Shown: positions 1 through 5,552 of the stretch, one piece after another
Position numbering within the stretch: the stretch's first letter is position 1
Layout of the letters: each line of letters begins with the position of its first letter
NCBI GenBank assembly: GCA_964442015.1
Contig: CAYTYA010000093.1
Span: 1 to 5,888, forward strand
Origin: GCA-002701945 sp964442015
Lineage (GTDB): Bacteria; Fidelibacterota; Marinisomatia; Marinisomatales; TCS55
Reading direction: 5' to 3'
Length of the DNA stretch: 5,888 nt
The notes under the pieces: generated by a model
Database searches by the model: none
Seen by the model: only the letters and a program-made list of their open reading frames with translations
What the model was told of the DNA's origin: nothing
Position numbers and translations under genes: made by a program

Positions 1-990
1 AATAAAGCATCAGAAAAAGTAATTAGCTATATGCGGGAAGAAATGGCATCTACAGCTGAGAATCGTAATAGAAATACAGATATTGCTAAGTGTATGGTAG
101 ATGAAGAATTATCATTTACCCATATAGTTGTTGATGGTGATTCGCTAGAAGTCACCGATCTCGAGGGAAGAAAAGAAGGGAAGCTTATAACATTAACAAC
201 CGAACAAGCATTAAAATATAAAATGGCTGATGGCTCCGCAGAAGATTTTGATGAACTATTAGAATTAATTGAGTTATCTGATGTGGAAGTGAAGACTTTA
301 TCAGAAAATTGGTCTGAAAATTTAGTACGTTTTTTAACAAATCCAGTTGTTGCTTCTCTATTAACAACTTTTGGTTTTTTAGGAATATTATTTGAGTTGC
401 AAAGCCCTGGCTGGGGTATTCCAGGTACATTTGGAGCTGTATGTTTAACATTATCATTAAGCGCTTCGGTGATAGTAAAACTAGCAACAAAGTCAGATCT
501 ACTTATTGTCCTTGTTGGATTGGGTTTGTTGATGGTTGAAGCATTTTTGATTCCAGGATTTGGTGTAGCTGGACTTGCTGGCATTGTAGTAATATTATGG
601 GGTCTTTATATGTTATTATTACCAGATGTTCCTGTTTCTCAAGAGGTATACGATGCTGCAATGACCGGATTAACTATCGGTTTAATTGGCGCAATATTTG
701 CTTTGATCCTTTTATTTAGACTGATGACAAAAACAAAATTCTGGGTGAAATTAACTTCTCCTGAAATTCAAAGTAATGAAGACGGATATAATTCCTCATT
801 AGGCCTGGAGCACCTTATTGGAGAAACTGGTTTAGCAACCTCTGATTTAAGACCGTCAGGATGGGTGCTTGTAAATAATACAAAAATATTTGTCGTAACA
901 GAGGGAGAGTTTGTCGATAAAGATCAACAAGTTACAATTATGTCAGTTGACGGTAACCGTGTTGTTGTAAGATCTTCTATAAATGAATAA
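1..990 (+). CDS. NfeD family membrane protein, C-terminal part (5' end outside window)
   Basis: The reading frame is open from base 1, and the first residues (NKASEKVISYMREEMAST) already look like the inside of the ClpP/SppA-like serine protease domain of long NfeD proteins. The ATG at 31 is therefore internal, not the start. Numbering from base 1, residues 1 to about 80 are the end of the protease-like domain. About five hydrophobic segments follow (roughly 114-132, 141-160, 166-183, 188-207 and 222-241), with the glycine/proline turns typical of NfeD (SPGWGIPG, IPGFGVAG). The last part, about 270-328, is a beta-rich OB-fold NfeD domain starting at IGETG. The catalytic serine region is not in the window, so protease activity cannot be judged. 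Long NfeD proteins are known to be encoded beside flotillin/stomatin genes and to act with them in the membrane, and here floA follows after 13 bp. Family assignment is firm; the substrate is unknown. Confidence 0.9.
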   Translation, partial: NKASEKVISYMREEMASTAENRNRNTDIAKCMVDEELSFTHIVVDGDSLEVTDLEGRKEGKLITLTTEQALKYKMADGSAEDFDELLELIELSDVEVKTLSENWSENLVRFLTNPVVASLLTTFGFLGILFELQSPGWGIPGTFGAVCLTLSLSASVIVKLATKSDLLIVLVGLGLLMVEAFLIPGFGVAGLAGIVVILWGLYMLLLPDVPVSQEVYDAAMTGLTIGLIGAIFALILLFRLMTKTKFWVKLTSPEIQSNEDGYNSSLGLEHLIGETGLATSDLRPSGWVLVNNTKIFVVTEGEFVDKDQQVTIMSVDGNRVVVRSSINE

Positions 991-992
991 CT

Positions 993-997
993 AGGAG
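993..997 (+). promoter_or_regulatory. Ribosome binding site of floA
   Basis: AGGAG lies 6 bases before the ATG at 1004, in the 13-base gap after the nfeD stop. It is the best Shine-Dalgarno match in the window and supports the floA start chosen. Confidence 0.75.
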
Positions 998-1003
998 TAT
1001 ATC

Positions 1004-2011
1004 ATGATAAGTTATGTAATGTTGGTATTTGTTTTATTATTTATTCTATTATTTTTCTATTTCGTCCCATTAGGCTTATGGATTCAAGCGGTTGTGAGTT
1101 TAGGGGTAGGCCGCATAACGATTATTGATCTTATACGAATGAGACTTCGTAAAATTGCTCCAAGACTTGTTGTAGATGGTGTAATAAATAGTCATAAATC
1201 TGGCTTAAATACTATAACAACAGATATGCTTGAAACTCATTATTTAGCAGGTGGGGCAGTCCCCAATATAGTATCTGCTCTTATTGCTGCAGCAAAAGCA
1301 AATATTCCATTACCTTTTGAAACAGCCACTGCAATTGATCTAGCTGGCCGTGATATTAATGCCGCTGTAGAAACCAGTGTAAATCCAAAGGTTATTGATG
1401 CACCAAGAGATGGTTATTTATCAGCTGTTGCTAAAGATGGAATTGAATTAAAAGCTCGGGCAAGAGTCACTGTAAGAACTAATATACCGGGTTTAGTTGG
1501 TGGGGCAACTGATGATACTATAATAGCTAGAGTTGGCGAAGGAATTGTAAGTGCTATTGGTTCATCCTCAAAATATCAAGCTGTTCTTGAAAACCCAGAT
1601 AATATATCTCGTGCAGTATTACAAAAAGGATTAGACGCAGGAACAGCATTTGAAATCTTATCTATTGATATAGCAGATTTGGATGTTGGTAAAAATGTTG
1701 GGGCAAAGCTGCAAACAGACCAAGCAGAAGCAGATTTGCGAATTGCTCAAGCAGAAGCTGAAACTAGAAGAGCAATGGCTGTAGCCGAAGAGCAAGAAAT
1801 GATCGCAAGAGTTCAAGAGATGCGCGCAAAAGTTGTAGAAGCTGAAGCCGAAGTTCCAATGGCAATGTCTCAAGCTTTCCGGGAAGGAAAGTTAGGAGTA
1901 TTTGATTATTACAATATGCGTAATATTGAAGCTGACACCGGTATGAGGGATTCTATTGCAGGAAGTAAAGAGTCTGATTCAACTTCTCAACCAGGATCTG
2001 AAGAGAAATAG
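1004..2011 (+). CDS. floA: Flotillin-like protein FloA
   Basis: FloA is a bacterial flotillin that oligomerises on the inner face of the membrane and organises microdomains affecting membrane fluidity and assembly of membrane complexes. The 335 residues agree with the usual length of about 330. Residues 3-30 form a strongly hydrophobic membrane-insertion segment. Family-typical blocks follow: LETHYLAGG (76-84), AIDLAGRD (110-117), SVNPKVI (125-131), the IIARVGEGIV region (173-182) and the FEILSIDIAD region (216-225). Residues 239-284 are an alanine/glutamate-rich coiled coil with repeated EA pairs (AQAEAE, VVEAEAEVP), the flotillin oligomerisation region. The conserved end NIEADTGMRDSIA (307-319) is followed by a 16-residue Ser/Gly/Glu-rich tail that looks disordered. 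The start is backed by a good AGGAG site. It lies between nfeD and a small unknown gene that begins on the very next base after its stop. Confidence 0.96.
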   Translation: MISYVMLVFVLLFILLFFYFVPLGLWIQAVVSLGVGRITIIDLIRMRLRKIAPRLVVDGVINSHKSGLNTITTDMLETHYLAGGAVPNIVSALIAAAKANIPLPFETATAIDLAGRDINAAVETSVNPKVIDAPRDGYLSAVAKDGIELKARARVTVRTNIPGLVGGATDDTIIARVGEGIVSAIGSSSKYQAVLENPDNISRAVLQKGLDAGTAFEILSIDIADLDVGKNVGAKLQTDQAEADLRIAQAEAETRRAMAVAEEQEMIARVQEMRAKVVEAEAEVPMAMSQAFREGKLGVFDYYNMRNIEADTGMRDSIAGSKESDSTSQPGSEEK

Positions 2012-2503
2012 ATGGAAGGAATAGCTTACTGGCTATTTATTGCAGCGCTTTATTTTCTATCTTCTTTAATGAAGAGGAGACAACAAAAAGTTGCTCGTAA
2101 TAAATTAGATTTCGAGGATACTGTTTCTGATAATAGTGATTTTAAAGAAAATGAACCAGAAACAATGGATGACTTCTTTGATCAGTTAAAGAGCTATGGA
2201 AAAGAATTTTTGGACTTAGATGATGTTGAAGAAGAAAGTGAAGAGCATGAAATACAAGAAGATGACATTAATAAAGAAATAGAAACAACACCATCTGAAG
2301 AAACATCTAGAACAGTTTTTGAAGATGTATCTGAAGAGAGCCTAAAACCCATACATAAGGAATACAGAATAAAGACAACAGAGAATGAGAATATTGATTT
2401 TTTAGTTAATTCTATATTGAGTGATAATAATAAAGTAAAAAAAGCAATTATTTTAAAAGAAATATTTGATAAACCGCGCGCTTTAAGAAGATTAATACGA
2501 TAA
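2012..2503 (+). CDS. Small membrane-anchored acidic protein of unknown function, linked to floA
   Basis: I cannot assign a function. The 163-residue protein has one N-terminal hydrophobic segment (about 5-19), then a basic patch (KRRQQKVARNK, 21-31), which predicts an anchor with the bulk in the cytoplasm. Residues 34-110 are strongly acidic, rich in Glu, Asp and Ser, low in complexity and probably disordered. The C-terminal 35 residues change character to a compact helical block with KKAIILKEIFDKP (143-155) and a basic end (RALRRLIR). I recall similar C-terminal blocks in uncharacterised proteins of Bacteroidota-like genomes, but this is memory, not a search. The ATG follows the floA stop with no gap and has only a weak purine stretch (GAAGAGA, 2000-2006) before it, so translational coupling to floA is likely. 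The domain change and the tight linkage argue for a real gene. A role in the FloA/NfeD microdomain is inference. Confidence 0.8.
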   Translation: MEGIAYWLFIAALYFLSSLMKRRQQKVARNKLDFEDTVSDNSDFKENEPETMDDFFDQLKSYGKEFLDLDDVEEESEEHEIQEDDINKEIETTPSEETSRTVFEDVSEESLKPIHKEYRIKTTENENIDFLVNSILSDNNKVKKAIILKEIFDKPRALRRLIR

Positions 2504-2507
2504 GAGT

Positions 2508-2528
2508 TTTATACTAGTTCAGTATAAA
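2508..2528. terminator. Weak AT-rich hairpin at the convergent junction (possible terminator)
   Basis: TTTATACT (2508-2515) and AGTATAAA (2521-2528) are perfect inverted repeats of 8 bp around a 5-base loop. The stem has a single G-C pair and overlaps the last codons and stop of coaE. On the plus strand a T-rich stretch (ATATTTTTTCT, around 2537-2547) follows about 10 bases later, not directly. There is no T run on the minus strand side. The stem is too weak and too far from the T run for a confident intrinsic terminator, but it is the only candidate between the two convergent runs. Confidence 0.2.
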
Positions 2529-3102
2529 TGTCATTTATATTTTTTCTAAGTTCTTCTTCAGATCCATCATTATGTATTACATAATCCGCTAATGATGTTT
2601 TATCTTCTTCAGGCCATTGTAAATCCATCCTCTTTAAGATTTCTTCTCTACTAAGGGTTTCCCTGGCTAATGCACGCTCCATTCTCGTTTTAATTAATGC
2701 TGTAATTACAATTACATAATCCATATGGGTGTCAGCGCCAGACTCGTATATTAGAGCAGCATCTACTACAAAAATATCGTGTTTGCCGCCATCTAGTTCT
2801 TTATCAAAGTTTTTATCAATTTCTTTAAAAACATAAGGATGAACTATCGTATTTAATGTTAGTTGATGGTCTTGGTCTTGGAATGCAACTCGTGCTAATT
2901 TATTATTATCAACATTACCATCAACTGTCATTATATCAGTACCAAATTCAGAAATTAATTCACTCTTTATTGTTTCATTCGATAATAGTATTTTTTTTGC
3001 TTCTTTATCAGCATCAAATATGAATGCGCCCAATTCTTTAAGAATTTTACTAGCAGTACTTTTTCCAGTACCTATTCCACCAGTTAATCCAATGCGTAAC
3101 AT
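2509..3102 (-). CDS. coaE: Dephospho-CoA kinase
   Basis: CoaE phosphorylates the 3'-hydroxyl of the ribose of dephospho-CoA with ATP, the last step of coenzyme A synthesis, in the cytoplasm. The 197 residues match the usual 195-205. The Walker A loop is GGIGTGKST (8-16). FDADKEAKKIL (29-39) fits the segment holding the conserved substrate-side aspartate. HP at 88-89 and ALIYESG (116-122) correspond to the family's HPxV and PLLFE-G blocks; here the latter is altered to ALIYE, a mild variation. The lid region runs from about 140 to 170 (RETLSREEILKRM, then Q162), followed by ADYVIHNDGS (172-181), the family's nucleotide-side VIxNxG motif. The start codon lies 2 bases after the adk stop and the ribosome site is weak (GGA 5 bases upstream), so translation is probably coupled to adk. 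It is the last gene of the minus-strand run and ends 5 bases from the opposing gene. Confidence 0.97.
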   Translation of the reverse strand: MLRIGLTGGIGTGKSTASKILKELGAFIFDADKEAKKILLSNETIKSELISEFGTDIMTVDGNVDNNKLARVAFQDQDHQLTLNTIVHPYVFKEIDKNFDKELDGGKHDIFVVDAALIYESGADTHMDYVIVITALIKTRMERALARETLSREEILKRMDLQWPEEDKTSLADYVIHNDGSEEELRKNINDIYTELV

Positions 3103-3104
3103 AG

Positions 3105-3746
3105 TTATCCAAGAGCCTTTAGAATAAGTTGGTAAACATTATCTATGTTCCCACTACCATCAATTTTCTTTATCAGATGTTTTTCTTGATAATATTCTAG
3201 CAATGGCGCTGTTTGCTTATTATATACCTCAAGCCTTTCAATTATTACCTCCTTGCTATCATCTGATCTTTGCAGAAGTAGGCCACTACATTTATCACAT
3301 TGATCATCTATCTTGGGTGGATTAAAAAGCAAATTTGTAATATTTCCACATTCATTACAAAACCTTCTGCTTGATAATCTTTTGATTATGGATTCATCAT
3401 CAAGCTCAATAGATACTGCAGCATGGATTTTTTGATTCATTTCATCCAGAAAATTATCTAATCCTTCAGCTTGAGGGATTGTTCTTGGATAGCCATCTAA
3501 CAGATATCCTTTTGTAGCATCATCTTCATTTAATCTTTTACTCATTATATCTAATAATTCATTATCTGGGACTAAATGTCCTTTATCAATATAAGATTTA
3601 GCTTTAATTCCAAGAGGGGTGGCTTGAGCTATTTCTGCTCGCAATATGTCTCCAGTTGATAAATGAACTATGCCAAAATATTTTTTGACCAGCTTGGCCT
3701 GAGTTCCTTTTCCAACGCCCGGTGGACCGATAAATATAAAACGCAT
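3105..3746 (-). CDS. adk: Adenylate kinase (long form with zinc-binding lid)
   Basis: Adenylate kinase interconverts ATP plus AMP with two ADP and keeps the cell's adenine nucleotides in balance. The 213 residues match the long bacterial form. The P-loop is GPPGVGKGT (7-15), the AMP-binding part includes LSTGD (29-33) and GHLVPD (56-61), and the DGYPR motif is at 84-88. The lid domain (about 123-160) holds four cysteines as CNEC (130-133) and CDKC (150-153), a structural zinc site as in Gram-positive and many other bacteria, unlike the cysteine-free E. coli enzyme. R160 in LQRSDD and R171 are the usual catalytic lid/core arginines. The ATG at 3746 is supported by an AAGG site 8 bases upstream and by the normal N-terminus. 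It sits between the nucleoside transporter (27-bp gap) and coaE (2-bp gap). In many bacteria adk is near ribosomal protein genes, so this salvage-operon placement is less usual. Confidence 0.98.
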   Translation of the reverse strand: MRFIFIGPPGVGKGTQAKLVKKYFGIVHLSTGDILRAEIAQATPLGIKAKSYIDKGHLVPDNELLDIMSKRLNEDDATKGYLLDGYPRTIPQAEGLDNFLDEMNQKIHAAVSIELDDESIIKRLSSRRFCNECGNITNLLFNPPKIDDQCDKCSGLLLQRSDDSKEVIIERLEVYNKQTAPLLEYYQEKHLIKKIDGSGNIDNVYQLILKALG

Positions 3747-3754
3747 GGTAAAAA

Positions 3755-3758
3755 CCTT
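3755..3758 (-). promoter_or_regulatory. Ribosome binding site of adk
   Basis: On the minus strand TAAGG precedes the adk ATG, with the AAGG core 8 bases from the start codon. It lies in the 27-base gap after the transporter stop, the longest intergenic gap of the minus-strand run. No convincing promoter is visible in that gap. Confidence 0.55.
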
Positions 3759-3773
3759 ATACTAATAATACGC

Positions 3774-4994
3774 TTAAATCAACAACCCTGCAATGGTTGC
3801 TGTAAGCCAAGATGCAAGAGCACCACCCACCATAGCTTTTGTAACTAGTTTAGCGAGGTCCTTCTTTCGTTCCGGCGCCATACCTCCTATTCCGCCTAAT
3901 TGAATACCGATAGAACCAAAATTGGCAAACCCGCATAAAGCATAACTTGCAATAATGGCTGTCCGATCTGTTATGGCTCCTGTGGACATTAATTCTTTCA
4001 AGTCGCCATAGGCAATCAGTTCAGTAAATACGATTTTCTTTCCCATAAGTGTTCCCAATGTCCCGGCCTCTGACCACGGAACGCCCATTGTCCATGCCAA
4101 GGGCATGAATATAAAACCAAGGATTGATTCCATAGATGTACCTGCGAAACCTAGGAGGTAGTTAATCATGGCAACGAGGGATACAAAAGCTACCAGCATA
4201 GCTGCAACATTTGCCGCTAGTTTTAATCCGCTGGTTGCTCCATCTCCCAATGCTTCCATTGCATTCGTACTTTTTTGCTCAATATTGATTTTCAGGTCTC
4301 CCATCGTTTCTGATGATTCCGTTTCAGGATAAATAATTTTTGCCACCACAAGTGCTCCCGGCGCAGACATGACTGATGCCGCTAATAAGTGACCGGCAAT
4401 TCCCGGAATGTCTGTTAACCACATAACATAAATCGCCAATACCCCACCAGCAACGGTTGCAAATCCACCAGTCATCACGGCCATCAACTCTGATTTTGTC
4501 ATTTGTTGGATAAACGGACGCACAATGAGTGGAGCTTCGGTTTGACCTACAAAAATATTAGCGGAAACACTTAATGTTTCCGAACCACTGGTGCCCATGG
4601 TTTTTTGCATAGCTTTAGCTATCCATTTGACAAACATTTGGATTATACCAAAGTGATATAAAACAGCCATAAGGCTGGAAAAGAAAATAATGGTTGGCAA
4701 AGCTCGAAAAGCAAAGTTGACCATGGCAACATGGTAGCCCACATCGGGTACAAAAGATTTGAATAAAAAATCACTTCCTGCATCTGAAAAACTAATCAGT
4801 TTTCGGATAGTTTTATCAAGAAAACCAAATAATGGGCTACCTATGGGTGTTTTTAAAATAAATATAGCGAAGATAGCTTGTAACCCTAGACCCCAACAAA
4901 CAATACGCATATTTATCTGTTTTCTATTATTAGAAAGAGCAAAGGCAATTGCTAATAAAACAATAATACCAAGAATGCCTATTAGATGATCCAT
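3774..4994 (-). CDS. nupC: Concentrative nucleoside transporter, NupC/CNT family
   Basis: This inner-membrane transporter imports nucleosides using a cation gradient (Na+ or H+; which one is not visible). The 406 residues are the usual size for bacterial CNT proteins and are hydrophobic almost throughout. Helical segments include 4-20, 31-47, 99-115 and 259-281. Re-entrant loop motif GQTEAP (150-155) carries Q151 and E153, equivalent to base-binding residues in the Vibrio CNT structure. AVMTGGFATVAGGVL (172-186) is strongly family-typical. The CNT signature GxKxxxNEFVAY appears as GKKIVFTELIAY (318-329), with Thr in place of Asn at 324. CGFANFGSIGI (354-364) holds N358 and S361, matching ribose-binding residues. 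The ATG lies 3 bases after the tdk stop with no clear Shine-Dalgarno, so it probably depends on coupling. Hand-counted samples give about 37-50% GC against about 23-40% in tdk and adk. The symbol is by family; substrate range is inferred from neighbours cdd and tdk. Confidence 0.94.
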   Translation of the reverse strand: MDHLIGILGIIVLLAIAFALSNNRKQINMRIVCWGLGLQAIFAIFILKTPIGSPLFGFLDKTIRKLISFSDAGSDFLFKSFVPDVGYHVAMVNFAFRALPTIIFFSSLMAVLYHFGIIQMFVKWIAKAMQKTMGTSGSETLSVSANIFVGQTEAPLIVRPFIQQMTKSELMAVMTGGFATVAGGVLAIYVMWLTDIPGIAGHLLAASVMSAPGALVVAKIIYPETESSETMGDLKINIEQKSTNAMEALGDGATSGLKLAANVAAMLVAFVSLVAMINYLLGFAGTSMESILGFIFMPLAWTMGVPWSEAGTLGTLMGKKIVFTELIAYGDLKELMSTGAITDRTAIIASYALCGFANFGSIGIQLGGIGGMAPERKKDLAKLVTKAMVGGALASWLTATIAGLLI

Positions 4995-4997
4995 AAA

Positions 4998-5552
4998 TTA
5001 ATCTGGTTCTGAATAACAGTGCCTACATCGTGCCTCATATATATCTGTTTCTCCAATGACTACTTGTTTATCATCTTTAGAAAGCCTTTGTGTATATGAA
5101 GCGGGATTTCCACATTTGACGCATATTGCCTGAAGTTTATCTAAAAAATCTGATTCACACATTAATTTTGGCATAGGGCCAAATGGTTCTCCTTTAAAAT
5201 CAGTATCTAAACCTGCTACAATCACTCTTTTTCCTTTTGAGGAAAGGTTTTTTGCAACATTGATTATATCATCATCAAAGAATTGGGCTTCATCAACACC
5301 AATAACATCAGCATCGTTTGCAAGATCATATATTTCGGATGTTGACTCTACAATAAAGGATTTTAGTTTTAATTGATTGTGAGAAACAATATTTCCTTCT
5401 TCATATCTAGTATCAATTTTTGGTTTGAAAATTTTAACATTTAATCTCGCAATTTTTGCTCTTCTTAATCTTCTTATAAGTTCCTCAGTTTTACCACTAA
5501 ACATATTTCCACATATCACTTCTATACATCCAAAATTATTTTTTTTTTTCAT
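4998..5552 (-). CDS. tdk: Thymidine kinase (type II, zinc lasso)
   Basis: Tdk phosphorylates thymidine and deoxyuridine with ATP to give dTMP and dUMP in the salvage of pyrimidine deoxynucleosides. The 184 residues are typical of the short bacterial type II enzyme. Visible motifs are the Walker A loop GNMFSGKT (15-22), the DEAQFF block (87-92) with catalytic E88, GLDTDFKGEPFG (114-125), and the C-terminal lasso with zinc-binding pairs CVKC (144-147) and CRHC (176-179). Y172 lies in the substrate-binding lasso end. The start overlaps the cdd stop as ATGA, and AAAGG lies 6 bases upstream inside cdd, so coupling to cdd is expected. Codons 2-5 are a run of 11 A residues, giving MKKKNN; the run could cause slippage (see findings). 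The protein is otherwise intact. Confidence 0.98.
   Translation of the reverse strand: MKKKNNFGCIEVICGNMFSGKTEELIRRLRRAKIARLNVKIFKPKIDTRYEEGNIVSHNQLKLKSFIVESTSEIYDLANDADVIGVDEAQFFDDDIINVAKNLSSKGKRVIVAGLDTDFKGEPFGPMPKLMCESDFLDKLQAICVKCGNPASYTQRLSKDDKQVVIGETDIYEARCRHCYSEPD
5539..5549. repeat. Homopolymer of 11 T (A11 on the coding strand) at the start of tdk
   Basis: There are eleven consecutive T on the plus strand, read as A11 in the tdk mRNA immediately after the ATG. It is the longest single-base run in the window. Gain or loss of one base would frameshift tdk from codon 5 on. Confidence 0.95.

Noticed and set aside
31..33. ATG at 31 as start of the NfeD gene
   Set aside because: The frame is open to base 1 and the residues before the ATG fit the family, so the gene starts left of the window.
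27..584. Long minus-strand open frame (185 codons) opposite nfeD
   Set aside because: It is antisense to a clear NfeD protein. The translation is Ser/Asn/Thr-rich low-complexity sequence with no family resemblance, as expected from reading an AT-rich gene backwards. The smaller minus-strand frame at 185-490 is rejected for the same reason.
1717..1870. Repeated GCAGAAGC-like units in floA as a DNA repeat
   Set aside because: They encode the known Glu-Ala coiled-coil repeats of flotillins and are not a separate repeat element.
1658..1873. Minus-strand open frame (71 codons) rich in Cys, Phe and Ser
   Set aside because: It is the antisense of the Ala/Glu-rich coiled coil of floA; the odd composition comes from complementing GCA/GAA codons.
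3747..3773. Possible internal promoter before adk (AT-rich TATTATTAGTATAAG on the minus strand)
   Set aside because: -10-like hexamers are expected by chance at this base composition, and I could not find a convincing -35 partner.
3663..3848. Plus-strand open frame (61 codons) across the adk start and transporter end
   Set aside because: It spans two well-supported minus-strand genes, has no ribosome site and shows no recognisable motif.
4759..4989. Plus-strand open frame (76 codons) opposite the transporter N-terminus
   Set aside because: It is fully antisense to a conserved gene. The basic composition is what complementing membrane-helix codons gives.
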